DNA of 64,000 nucleotides, from assembly GCA_020348305.1 (NCBI GenBank), contig CP070746.1:3713675-3777674 (forward strand), read 5' to 3'. The notes below the pieces were generated by a model. It was given only the letters and a program-made list of their open reading frames with translations. It was not told where the DNA came from and made no database searches. Position 1 is the stretch's first letter, and each line of letters begins with the position of its first letter. Shown piece by piece: positions 39,003-49,576 of this stretch. The translations under genes were made by a program, and so were the position numbers. Source of the DNA: Desulfobacterales bacterium. GTDB lineage: Bacteria; Desulfobacterota; Desulfobacteria; Desulfobacterales; JAHEIW01.

Positions 39003-40661
39003 ATGGAACCTTTAGAAAAGGCAAAAAATTTCAGAGGGCCTGACGGTCCGGTTGTTCTGGTCATTTTAGATGGTGTTGGCATCGGCAAATATGAGGAAGG
39101 CGATATTGTTCGTAAGGCGAATACGCCCACATTAGATTGGCTTTCTCAAAACAGCTTTTTTTCTCAGCTGAAAGCACACGGAACGGCAGTGGGCATGCCC
39201 TCTGATGCGGATATGGGCAACAGCGAGATCGGTCACAATGCCATCGGATGCGGACGCGTTTTTGCCCAGGGTGCAAGTCTTGTCAATAAATCAATAGAAA
39301 CGAGGGCTCTTTTTGAAGGAGACGTTTGGAAAGAATTGATCGAAAACGTGATCAGCCATAATTCCAAGCTTCACTTTATCGGCCTTTTATCAAACGGCAA
39401 TGTTCATAGCCATATCGACCATCTGGAAGCCCTCCTGACGGAGGCGAAAAACGAAGGCGTTAAAAACGCCTGCGTGCATATTCTAATAGATGGCAGGGAT
39501 GTTCCACCAACATCTGCCTTAGAATATGTTAACAGGCTTGAAAATTTTCTTGCTGTGTTGAATAAGGATAGTGATATTGATTTTGCAATTGCTTCCGGCG
39601 GCGGTCGGATGAAGATAACGATGGACCGCTATCAAGCAAACTGGGGTATGGTCGAACAGGGATGGAGCACACATGTCAAGGGAGAAGGTCGAAAGTTTGA
39701 ATCGTCTACTGAGGCTATAAAAACGCTACGTGATGAAAATCCGGGCGTTATCGACCAGGATCTTCCACCATTTGTCATTGGCCGAGGAAATGAACCGCTT
39801 GGCCCAATTGTTGAAAACGACAGCGTCATATTTTTTAATTTCCGTGGCGATAGGGCGATCGAAATGAGTCAGGCCTTTGAAGATGATGAATTTGACAAAT
39901 TTCCCCGTGGACCGAAGCTAAAGGTTAAATATGCCGGTATGATGCAATACGACGGTGATGCGCTCATACCGAAGAAGTATTTGGTTAGTCCGCCGGGAAT
40001 AAATCGTACCATGGGTGAATATCTCGTCAAGGCTGATGTTAAACAGCTTGCCATAAGTGAAACCCAAAAATTCGGCCATGTTACCTATTTTTTTAATGGA
40101 AACCGGTCCGGTAAGTTTGATGATTCTTTAGAAAATTATATTGAGATACCATCTGACATCGTCCCCTTTGAAGAACGGCCCTGGATGAAAGCCGCCGAGA
40201 TAACCGACAAGGTGGTTGAAGCAATTCAAAGCGGTGAATACAAATTCATACGGCTCAATTACGCAAACGGCGATATGGTCGGACATACCGGGGTGACACC
40301 GGCAGTTGAAATTGCTGTCGAAACAGTAGATATGTGTGTCGCCCGGCTTCTCAAGGCCGTTAAAAAAACTAAAGGGATTCTTGTGGTTACGGCGGACCAT
40401 GGAAATGCCGATGACATGTATCAGAGAGATCAGAAGACCGGTGAAATTGTTTTTGATCAGCAAACTGGGAAACCGAAGCCGAAAACTTCCCACTCATTAA
40501 ATCCGGTGCCGGTTTACATTTATGAGCCAACCGGCACAGTAAAAATGCGGCTTTCTGAGCATACTGATCTTGGAGTCAGTAATTTGGCTGCAACGTGCCT
40601 GAAACTTCTTGGTTTTGAACCACCGGAAGGTTATACGCCGAGTATAGTTGAAATCGATTAG
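39003..40661 (+). CDS. gpmI: 2,3-bisphosphoglycerate-independent phosphoglycerate mutase
   Basis: About 552 residues, alkaline phosphatase superfamily, dimetal enzyme. Metal and nucleophile motifs: ILDGVGIG, GNSEIGHNAIG (phosphorylated Ser), IDGRDVPPTSAL, FFNFRGDRAIEMS, NYANGDMVGHTG, and TADHGNADDM. It interconverts 3- and 2-phosphoglycerate without cofactor. An ATG at 38991 (adjacent to the eno stop) would add four residues; 39003 is chosen because GGAG lies six bases upstream. Coupled with eno. Confidence 0.94.
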   Translation: MEPLEKAKNFRGPDGPVVLVILDGVGIGKYEEGDIVRKANTPTLDWLSQNSFFSQLKAHGTAVGMPSDADMGNSEIGHNAIGCGRVFAQGASLVNKSIETRALFEGDVWKELIENVISHNSKLHFIGLLSNGNVHSHIDHLEALLTEAKNEGVKNACVHILIDGRDVPPTSALEYVNRLENFLAVLNKDSDIDFAIASGGGRMKITMDRYQANWGMVEQGWSTHVKGEGRKFESSTEAIKTLRDENPGVIDQDLPPFVIGRGNEPLGPIVENDSVIFFNFRGDRAIEMSQAFEDDEFDKFPRGPKLKVKYAGMMQYDGDALIPKKYLVSPPGINRTMGEYLVKADVKQLAISETQKFGHVTYFFNGNRSGKFDDSLENYIEIPSDIVPFEERPWMKAAEITDKVVEAIQSGEYKFIRLNYANGDMVGHTGVTPAVEIAVETVDMCVARLLKAVKKTKGILVVTADHGNADDMYQRDQKTGEIVFDQQTGKPKPKTSHSLNPVPVYIYEPTGTVKMRLSEHTDLGVSNLAATCLKLLGFEPPEGYTPSIVEID

Positions 40662-40691
40662 TTTTCACAGTTTTCATAATCGATCTTCCAG

Positions 40692-40748
40692 AACCAATAA
40701 CTGATAACCACTAACAAATAACACCTAATTGAGTTCTTACTCAATTAG
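40692..40748 (+). repeat. Heptad array AACnnnT running into a perfect hairpin
   Basis: Six units (40692-40733), five starting AAC and ending T, the last being AATTGAG. The end of the array forms CTAATTGAG-TTCTTA-CTCAATTAG (40725-40748), a perfect 9-bp stem. Related hairpins or half-elements occur at 34661, 49106, 59064 and 60537. Confidence 0.75.
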
Positions 40749-40767
40749 GGCATTAAGGAGGTGAATC

Positions 40768-42794
<2,027 letters not shown>

Positions 42795-42802
42795 AACATG
42801 CT

Positions 42803-42844
42803 GGATGCCGGAAACTGGTTTCTGGTCGCTGGTTTCTGGAAAGT
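42803..42844 (+). repeat. Degenerate heptad array GGnnnCT (6 units)
   Basis: Six contiguous units all beginning GG, with GGTTTCT twice and variants GGTCGCT, GGAAACT, GGAAAGT, GGATGCC. Lies between gap and fba and ends about 50 bases before the fba start. Confidence 0.7.
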
Positions 42845-42896
42845 ATCTGTATTATTCTATCACTCCACGGTTCTATGTTTATATTTAGGAGGCAGT

Positions 42897-43877
42897 ATGG
42901 CTCAGGCACTTCATTACAAAGATTTAGGCTTGGTAAACACCAAAGAGATGTTTAAAAAGGCAATGGACGGGGGATACGCCGTTCCGGCTTACAATTTTAA
43001 TAACATGGAGCAGCTTCAGGGCATCATCATCGGCTGCGTGGAATCCAGATCTCCGGTTATCTTGCAGGTTTCAGGCAGCGCCCGAAAGTATGCCAATCAG
43101 GATTTTTTACCCTATATGGCCATGGGGGCCGTCCAGATGGCGAAAGCGCTCAGTGCAAACATACCGATGGTGCTTCATCTTGACCATGGTGATAGTTTTG
43201 AATTGGCAAAATCCTGCATTGAATCCGGTTTTTCATCGGTCATGCTCGACGGTTCTCATCATCCTTTTGCAGATAATGCAAAGCTCACCAAACAGGTGGT
43301 TGAATACGCCCATGAAAGGGACGTCACCGTTGAAGGGGAGTTGGGGGTGCTGGCAGGTATCGAAGATGAAGTCTCTTCGCAAATCTCTCACTTTACCAAA
43401 CCCGAAGAAGTGGAAGAATTTGTTGAGAAAACCGGTGTTGATAGCCTGGCGATTTCCATTGGCACCTCTCATGGTGCCTATAAATTTAAGCTTAAACCCG
43501 GCGAGGAAGTACCGCCCCTTCGATTTGACATTCTTGAGAAAATCGAAAAACGCGTTCCGGGATTTCCCATTGTTTTGCACGGTGCTTCTACGGTTGTACC
43601 GGAATATGTTGAAATGATAAACGCATTTGGGGGCAAAATGGACAAAGCTGTTGGAATACCGGAAGAACAATTACGGAAAGCAGCCGGCTCCGCGGTTTGT
43701 AAGATTAATATCGACAGCGACGGCCGGCTTGCGATGACGGCGGTGATTCGGAAAATTTTTTACGAAAAGCCGGGAGAATTCGATCCACGTAAGTATTTGG
43801 GTCCTGCTCGGGAAGAACTGATAAAGATGGTTAAGCATAAAAATGAAAAGGTACTTGGCAGCGCCAATAGGATATAG
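42897..43877 (+). CDS. fba: Fructose-bisphosphate aldolase, class II
   Basis: 326 residues from ATG 42897 (TTTAGGAGGCAGT upstream; the longer frame to 42798 runs through the heptad array and is rejected). Zinc ligands and active site: LHLDHGDSFELAK, SVMLDGSHHPF, VEGELGVLAGIED, SIGTSHGAYKF, LHGASTV, and KINIDSDGRLA. It cleaves fructose 1,6-bisphosphate to the two triose phosphates, reversible for gluconeogenesis. Confidence 0.94.
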   Translation: MAQALHYKDLGLVNTKEMFKKAMDGGYAVPAYNFNNMEQLQGIIIGCVESRSPVILQVSGSARKYANQDFLPYMAMGAVQMAKALSANIPMVLHLDHGDSFELAKSCIESGFSSVMLDGSHHPFADNAKLTKQVVEYAHERDVTVEGELGVLAGIEDEVSSQISHFTKPEEVEEFVEKTGVDSLAISIGTSHGAYKFKLKPGEEVPPLRFDILEKIEKRVPGFPIVLHGASTVVPEYVEMINAFGGKMDKAVGIPEEQLRKAAGSAVCKINIDSDGRLAMTAVIRKIFYEKPGEFDPRKYLGPAREELIKMVKHKNEKVLGSANRI

Positions 43878-43911
43878 AACTGTTCTTATGCTTTAAAAAG
43901 GAGAGCATAAA

Positions 43912-45195
43912 ATGGCTGAATGCAAATTTTTCGGGGAAGTAAAGGAAGTCGGATTTATATCGACTCGCCTTGCAGGCACTGACGGGGTCTCGTTGGAAAC
44001 CGAGAAGTGGGCCAGGGTATTCGAGTCTGAAGGTTTCTGTTGTTTTTATTTTGCCGGAGAGCTGGACCGCGAGCCCGAGGTTTCATACTTAGTGCCGGAA
44101 GCGCATTTTACGCATCCGGAAATCAAGGACATCTACAATCATAGTTTTGATGTCACTGTGCGCGATCGACTTGTTTCGGAGCGGATTCATAAGATGGTGC
44201 GGAAATTAAAAGATGAGCTTTACGAATTTATCGATAAATTTAACATTGATCTTCTGATCCCCCAAAATGCGTTGACCATACCGCTGAACATTCCTTTAGG
44301 TATTGCCATCACACAGGTTATCATGGAAACCGGCATTCCGACTGTCGCCCACCATCATGATTTCTACTGGGAGCGCGATCGATTTATGACCAACGCCGTC
44401 TGGGATTATCTGCATATGGCATTTCCTCCGAATCTGCCTACCATCGACCATGTTGTCATCAACTCCTTTGCCGATGAGCAGTTAAGTCTTCGCAAAGGGA
44501 TTTCCGCCACCCTTATGCCCAACATCATGGATTTTGACAATCCTCCCCCTCCGGTTGATGATTACGCGTCCGATGTCCGAGCAGCGCTCGGCGTTGATGA
44601 AGACGAGTTGCTTGTGCTTCAGCCCACCCGGGTGGTGGCGCGCAAAGGCATTGAAATGGCCATTGAACTGGTACACCGGCTGGGTATGAAGGCGAAACTG
44701 GTGATTTCGCATGCATCAGGCGATGAGGGGTATGACTATGAGCAACGCCTGAGAGAATACTCCAAACTCATGAATGTGGATACCATTTTTGTTTCAGACA
44801 TTATCAATGAAAAAAGAGGAACCACAAAAGATGGAAGAAAAATTTACACCCTGGATGACATTTATCCCCATTCGGATCTTGTCACTTATCCATCCACGTT
44901 TGAAGGTTTTGGAAATGCATTTCTGGAGGCCGTCTATTTCCGCAAGCCCATTGTGGTAAATGAGTATTCCATTTACAGCAAAGACATCAAACCGAAAGGA
45001 TTCGACGTCATCGAGTTGCCCGGATATGTCACCGAAGCAGCGGTTCAGAAGACAAAAAAGCTTTTAACAGATTCTACACGGATTGAAGCGGCAGTTGACC
45101 AAAACTATGAAATCGGCAGGCGTTTTTTTTCGTACGATGTCCTCGAACGAGAACTCAAACATTATATTGCCACACACATGGCGCTTCGGGGCTAA
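43912..45195 (+). CDS. GT4 glycosyltransferase, probable mannosylglucosylglycerate/glucosylglycerate-type synthase
   Basis: 427 residues, GT-B fold. N-terminal FISTRLAGTDGVSLETEKWARVF is the acceptor-side loop of a conserved GT4 group. Further on: AHHHDFYWERDRF and LQPTRVVARKGIEMAIEL. The donor-site EX7E motif is FEGFGNAFLEAV near residues 327-338. Cytosolic. GT4 members of this kind are known to build mannosylglucosylglycerate and related solutes. The next two genes encode a GH13_18 phosphorylase and glycerate kinase, which fits that product. Exact donor and acceptor are inferred. Confidence 0.7.
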   Translation: MAECKFFGEVKEVGFISTRLAGTDGVSLETEKWARVFESEGFCCFYFAGELDREPEVSYLVPEAHFTHPEIKDIYNHSFDVTVRDRLVSERIHKMVRKLKDELYEFIDKFNIDLLIPQNALTIPLNIPLGIAITQVIMETGIPTVAHHHDFYWERDRFMTNAVWDYLHMAFPPNLPTIDHVVINSFADEQLSLRKGISATLMPNIMDFDNPPPPVDDYASDVRAALGVDEDELLVLQPTRVVARKGIEMAIELVHRLGMKAKLVISHASGDEGYDYEQRLREYSKLMNVDTIFVSDIINEKRGTTKDGRKIYTLDDIYPHSDLVTYPSTFEGFGNAFLEAVYFRKPIVVNEYSIYSKDIKPKGFDVIELPGYVTEAAVQKTKKLLTDSTRIEAAVDQNYEIGRRFFSYDVLERELKHYIATHMALRG

Positions 45196-45293
45196 AAGCA
45201 ATTATACAAACATTGTAAATTTCACTCCTCCGGGGTGTTCCAAAGCCGGCAGCTCCGGGGTAGGATATTTACTGATTGTAAAGGAGAATTGCC

Positions 45294-46991
45294 ATGGAAG
45301 ATATAGAGAGAATCAAAAAACTACTGCATCGGATTTACGGTGAGAAAGCGGGTAATCAGGCATTGAAAAAAATTCTTCCGTTGATCGAAAATTTTCCGAA
45401 AAAAAAGTCCGAAAAAGATCCGTTTTTTTCTCAGGAAGATGTTGTTTTGATCACCTATGGTGATTCCTTACAAAAAGCAGGAGAACCACCCATTGCTACT
45501 CTGCATGACTTTGCCAAGACTCACCTGAAGGGTGCGATTTCGACTATTCATTTTTTACCCTTTTTCCCGTTTTCGTCTGATGACGGTTTTTCTGTAATGG
45601 ATTTTCATGCCATCAACACGGAACTCGGATCCTGGGAAGATGTCACTGCCATCGGCGAAGATTTTCGGCTCATGTTTGATTACGTGGTCAATCATTTTTC
45701 ATCCAAGAGCCAATGGTTCGAAAATTATTTATGCAGTGAAGCGGGATTTGAACAGTTTGCCATTGAAACTGATCCTTCAACAGATCTATCTAAGGTCACG
45801 CGACCGAGGTCTCTGCCACTTCTCAGCGAATATAAAAAACATGATGGCACCCCTGTGCATCTGTGGACAACATTTAGCGCCGATCAGATTGATTTCAATT
45901 TTAAAAGTCTGGATGTGCTTGAAAAAATGATCGATGTGCTTCTTTTTTATGTAAAGCAGGGTGCCACCATTTTGAGATTGGATGCCATTGCTTATCTATG
46001 GAAAGAAATCGGCACCAACTGCATCCATTTGAGCCAAACCCATGATATGGTAAAACTTTACCGAAGCATTTTGGATATCGTCGCGCCGAATGTTATGATT
46101 CTAACCGAAACCAACGTGCCTCATGCTGAGAACATCAGCTATTTTGGTGATGGCCGCGATGAAGCGCAGATGGTCTACAATTTTACCTTACCGCCCCTGC
46201 TTTTCTATTCCTTTGCAAAAGAGGACGCATCCGTGCTCTCACAATGGGCCAAAGGTCTGAACCTAAAATCTGAGACCACCACGTTTTTCAATTTCACGGC
46301 CTCGCATGACGGAGTCGGGGTACGGCCGCTGGAAGGCATACTGCCGCCGGAAGAAATTAACGGACTCATTGATATTGTCAAAGCCCATGAAGGACAGGTT
46401 TCATATAAGCGCAATCCGGACGGCTCTGACAGCCCTTATGAGCTGAACATCACCTATGTGGATGCGATATTGGCTGATAAAAACGCCAACCAAGCCGAAA
46501 AATTTTTGGCCTCCCAGGCGATACAGTATGCTTTGCCGGGTGTGCCGGCCACATATATTCACAGTTTACTGGGCTCACACAACTGGCTGGAGGGGGTGCA
46601 ACAAACCGGCCGAGCCCGTACCATTAACCGTGAAAAACTTCAGGCTGAGGAGTTAGTGAAAGCGTTAAATGATCCGAATTCGTTTCGAGCAGCGGTTTTC
46701 TTTCCTTATCTCAACTTGATCAAGATCCGTAAAAAACAACCCGCCTTTCATCCGAATGCCGCCTTTGAAATAATAGATGTCGATCCGAAGGTGTTTGCCA
46801 TAAAGAGGTATTCCAAGGATCAAGTTATCTATGCCTTGACCAATATTTCTTCCCAGCAAATTTCCGTCTCTTTGTTAGCAGAGAGAAAACCTAAGAGGAT
46901 GACAGATCTGCTTACCGGGGAAAAGGTTTCTAGCGAATCGTTTCAGCTGAAGCCATATCAGTTTGTATGGTTGAATCCTGAAGTTTCATAA
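45294..46991 (+). CDS. GH13_18 sugar phosphorylase, probable glucosylglycerate phosphorylase
   Basis: 565 residues, alpha-amylase-type barrel related to sucrose phosphorylase. Nucleophile Asp in RLDAIAYLWKE near 225, acid/base Glu in ILTETNVPHAEN near 265, and third acid in TASHDGVGVRPLEG near 338. The HDG-x-G-x-RP loop and the glycerate kinase neighbour favour 2-O-glucosylglycerate as substrate, giving glucose 1-phosphate and D-glycerate, over sucrose. AAAGGAG before ATG 45294. Sucrose(-6-P) phosphorylase is the main alternative. Confidence 0.75.
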   Translation: MEDIERIKKLLHRIYGEKAGNQALKKILPLIENFPKKKSEKDPFFSQEDVVLITYGDSLQKAGEPPIATLHDFAKTHLKGAISTIHFLPFFPFSSDDGFSVMDFHAINTELGSWEDVTAIGEDFRLMFDYVVNHFSSKSQWFENYLCSEAGFEQFAIETDPSTDLSKVTRPRSLPLLSEYKKHDGTPVHLWTTFSADQIDFNFKSLDVLEKMIDVLLFYVKQGATILRLDAIAYLWKEIGTNCIHLSQTHDMVKLYRSILDIVAPNVMILTETNVPHAENISYFGDGRDEAQMVYNFTLPPLLFYSFAKEDASVLSQWAKGLNLKSETTTFFNFTASHDGVGVRPLEGILPPEEINGLIDIVKAHEGQVSYKRNPDGSDSPYELNITYVDAILADKNANQAEKFLASQAIQYALPGVPATYIHSLLGSHNWLEGVQQTGRARTINREKLQAEELVKALNDPNSFRAAVFFPYLNLIKIRKKQPAFHPNAAFEIIDVDPKVFAIKRYSKDQVIYALTNISSQQISVSLLAERKPKRMTDLLTGEKVSSESFQLKPYQFVWLNPEVS

Positions 46992-47050
46992 TGAAGCTTG
47001 AGGCCAAAAGATAGAAGAAAGAAGATGGTTTATTTTAGAGTAGGGAATAT

Positions 47051-48415
47051 ATGAATACACCTGATACTATTGTTAAACTTATGCGGCAGCAAGCCCTTGA
47101 GATTTTTAAAGCAGGCCTGAAAGCCGTGGATCCGATTGAGGCCATTTATCGTCATGTTAAGGTCATGGATGAGGCGATAGTGATTAATGACCAGCGCCTT
47201 GATCTGATGAGTTACGAGCGGATTTTTGTCGTGGGAGCAGGCAAAGCGGTGGCCCCCATGGCAAAGGCTCTGGAAGGTCTTCTGGATGAGCGCATTACCA
47301 AGGGTGTCATTGTAGTCAAAGAAGGCCACGGGCTTCCCTTAAAGCAGGTGAAGATATGTGAGGGAGGTCATCCGGTGCCTGATGAAGGCGGCGTTCGCGG
47401 AACCGAAGAAATTTTGTCCGTGGCTGAAGAAGCCGGTGAGAAAGATTTGGTCATATGCCTGATTTCAGGAGGTGGCTCTGCGCTTTTAATTGCTCCCTCT
47501 GTGGGCATAAGCCTTAAAGATAAGCAGGAGGCCACAAAACTTCTGCTTGCCTGTGGGGCAACTATTCATGAATTAAATACCATTCGTAAGCATCTCTCGC
47601 GTTCCAAAGGCGGTAGATTGGCACAGGCTGCCTATCCGGCCACCGTAATAAGCCTGATCCTGTCTGATGTTGTGGGAGATGATTTGGATGTGATCGGATC
47701 GGGACCGACGGTGCCCGATTCCAGTACCTTTCAAGAAACCGAACAGATTCTTAAACGTTACGGAATATGGGATCAATTGGCGGTTTCTATCCGGGATCAT
47801 ATCCAAAAGGGCGTACGGGGAGAAATCGAAGATACGCCCAAATCCGAAGCTGCGGCCTTCCAGCGCTGTTCCTCGGTTATGGTCGGCACTAATCTTCAGG
47901 CCATGTTGGCCGCCAGCAGTGAGGCTGAGCGCCTGGGATATCGTCCGTTGATTCTATCAACCAAAGTCGAGGGCGAAGCCCGTGAGGTGGCCAAAGTTCA
48001 CGCCGCTATTGCTAAAGAAATTTTGAGTTCGGGAAATCCAATTTCGGCTCCGGCGTGCATTTTATTTGGGGGAGAGACGACGGTAACTCTCCAGGGGGAT
48101 GGAAAAGGCGGTCGTAACCAGGAGTATGCATTGGCTTCTGCCCTCGCTTTAGAAGGGCAAGATAATGTCGTTGTTCTCAGCGGGGGAACCGATGGCACGG
48201 ATGGACCCACTGATGCGGCCGGAGCGATCGCCGATGGCGCCACCGTGGATCGCGCCCGTCATAAGGGTATTGATCCCGGAGAGTATCTTCGCCGAAACGA
48301 TTCCTATAATTTTTTCAAGCAGCTGGATGATCTGGTAATTACCGGGCCAACGCGCACCAATGTGATGGATATCTACATGTTTCTGATACAAAATGAAAAG
48401 GCCACTCAAAGCTAA
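47051..48415 (+). CDS. Glycerate 2-kinase (MOFRL family)
   Basis: 454 residues. N-terminal DUF4147 domain (FVVGAGKAVAPMAKALE, ISGGGSALL, LNTIRKHLSRSKGGRLA) and C-terminal MOFRL domain (GGETTVTLQGDGKGGRNQEYALA, SGGTDGTDGPTDAAGA). It phosphorylates D-glycerate, in this family giving 2-phosphoglycerate, which enolase (encoded in the same block) turns into PEP. It completes the proposed route from glucosylglycerate to lower glycolysis. Start ATG 47051 with TAGGGA upstream. Confidence 0.9.
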   Translation: MNTPDTIVKLMRQQALEIFKAGLKAVDPIEAIYRHVKVMDEAIVINDQRLDLMSYERIFVVGAGKAVAPMAKALEGLLDERITKGVIVVKEGHGLPLKQVKICEGGHPVPDEGGVRGTEEILSVAEEAGEKDLVICLISGGGSALLIAPSVGISLKDKQEATKLLLACGATIHELNTIRKHLSRSKGGRLAQAAYPATVISLILSDVVGDDLDVIGSGPTVPDSSTFQETEQILKRYGIWDQLAVSIRDHIQKGVRGEIEDTPKSEAAAFQRCSSVMVGTNLQAMLAASSEAERLGYRPLILSTKVEGEAREVAKVHAAIAKEILSSGNPISAPACILFGGETTVTLQGDGKGGRNQEYALASALALEGQDNVVVLSGGTDGTDGPTDAAGAIADGATVDRARHKGIDPGEYLRRNDSYNFFKQLDDLVITGPTRTNVMDIYMFLIQNEKATQS

Positions 48416-48706
48416 ACTATTTAAGATTTTCGTTACGAGTATCAAAACGGCTGGAAAGAAACAGAGATAGTCATTCAAGGTTTAACATCGGATTTTTGAA
48501 AACAAATGAAATTAAATTGCGGAGCGGAGCGACATCATTGTTCGATGTTCAACGTTGGAAGTTCGATGTTCGACGTTCATCTTTCAAAACAACCCTGCAC
48601 GGCATAAATGTAACTTGTGAATATTTGCAAAACAACTTAGTGCTTACGGTGCTTGGCCCCTGCCCGATAATCGATGAGATCATTAAGAGCCTATTTTTTG
48701 GAATCG
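48416..48706. other. Gene-free stretch with a heptad array
   Basis: Holds the GTTCGAT array (48540-48588). A 73-codon ORF (48496-48717) runs through the array (reads FDVQRWKFDVRRSSF). The rest of it, with TCEYLQNNLVLTVLGPCPIIDEIIKSLFFGIA, has no start signal or family, so it is not called. Confidence 0.5.
48540..48588 (+). repeat. Degenerate heptad array GTTCGAT (7 units)
   Basis: Seven contiguous units, six beginning GTT (GTTCGAT twice, GTTCAAC, GTTGGAA, GTTCGAC, GTTCATC), with no phase slip. Confidence 0.75.
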
Positions 48707-48743
48707 CTAAAAATTAGAAAAGCAGAGCCATAATTGGCTCTGC
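48707..48743 (-). terminator. Rho-independent terminator of the cold-shock gene
   Basis: Perfect 9-bp stem GCAGAGCCA / TGGCTCTGC with a 4-base loop (48722-48743). Read on the minus strand it is followed by TTTTCTAATTTTT. It sits 40 bases after the csp stop. Confidence 0.85.
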
Positions 48744-48783
48744 CTTGATTGGGTATTACCTTACAGTTTATTCAGACAATTTG

Positions 48784-48984
48784 TTAAAGCCGTTTGACAT
48801 TCACCGCCTGGGGACCTTTGGGGGACTCTTCTATATCAAAGCTGACTCTGTCAGATTCTTTTAGTTTGCGGAATCCATCTCCATCAATCCCTGTATAGTG
48901 CACAAATACATCGCCAACGTCTTCAGCCTCAATGAAACCATAACCTTTTTTTACATTGAACCATTTCACTCGGCCTTCGGCCAT
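48784..48984 (-). CDS. Cold-shock domain protein
   Basis: 66 residues, a single OB-fold cold-shock domain. RNP1 KGYGFI and RNP2 VFVHY are intact. It binds single-stranded RNA/DNA and melts secondary structure. Start ATG 48984 with AGGAGGG eight bases upstream (a TTG directly before is not needed). Monocistronic, with its own terminator at 48707-48743. Confidence 0.95.
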   Translation of the reverse strand: MAEGRVKWFNVKKGYGFIEAEDVGDVFVHYTGIDGDGFRKLKESDRVSFDIEESPKGPQAVNVKRL

Positions 48985-49105
48985 CAACAGAGCCCTCCTT
49001 TCTTTTTTTCTTTCCTACAGTGCATTAGGATTTAATATTAAAAAAGCAACATAAAATATCTTAAAAATGGAGTCAAGCAAAACAAACAGCGATTCTGAAT
49101 ATTAG

Positions 49106-49120
49106 ACTCAATTAGGTGTT
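49106..49120. repeat. Half-element of the CTCAATTAGG repeat family
   Basis: ACTCAATTAGGTGTT just past the stop of the minus-strand lipoprotein gene. Its complement AACACCTAATTGAGT is identical to part of 40720-40734. Confidence 0.45.
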
Positions 49121-49125
49121 TTGTA

Positions 49126-49563
49126 TTATCGCCAGCCGATGGGTTCATAGCCTTTATCTCGCAGACATTTTTCGACAAATCGTTTAAACACCGGATCGTG
49201 ATCTCCGGAGCGAAGCGCTTCCCGGGTGCCTGCAGCCGCCGCACCGCCCGCGGCACCGACCGCAGTCCCGCGACCTAAATTGCCTGTGACTGCGCCGACA
49301 GCTGCACCGGTTGCTCCTCCAACGGTTGCACCTTTGGCCGTTTGCTTGGCGATCCTATCACCTGATTTCGAATCAACACCATAATCCTTGGCCAGCTGAA
49401 TGCAGTCATCAATATCGGCTTCTGCAAATTCTTTGCCTACGTGTTTTAAATAGCTGTTCGGGTAAAGTACCGGGCGTTTTTGTGAACATGATAAAAGGGG
49501 TGAAAAAAGAGGTATCATAAAGAGAAAAATGAATATGTTTAACTTTTTCAGTTTTGCTGCCAT
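49126..49563 (-). CDS. Glycine-zipper lipoprotein
   Basis: 145 residues. Signal peptide with lipobox SPLLSC at about residues 21-26. Mature part: YPNSYLKHVGKEFAEADIDDCIQLAKDYG (conserved in such lipoproteins), then a glycine zipper (GATVGGATGAAVGAVTGN, GAAGGAAAAGT) near residues 80-112 and a C-terminal FVEKCLRDKGYEPIGW. Two internal cysteines (in DDC and EKC) could pair. Outer-membrane location expected. Function unknown. It lies 13 bp after alr. Confidence 0.8.
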   Translation of the reverse strand: MAAKLKKLNIFIFLFMIPLFSPLLSCSQKRPVLYPNSYLKHVGKEFAEADIDDCIQLAKDYGVDSKSGDRIAKQTAKGATVGGATGAAVGAVTGNLGRGTAVGAAGGAAAAGTREALRSGDHDPVFKRFVEKCLRDKGYEPIGWR

Positions 49564-49576
49564 TTTTTCATATCCT

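Noticed and set aside
48496-48717. 73-codon ORF after glycerate kinase
   Set aside because: Its first third is the translated heptad array; no ribosome site.
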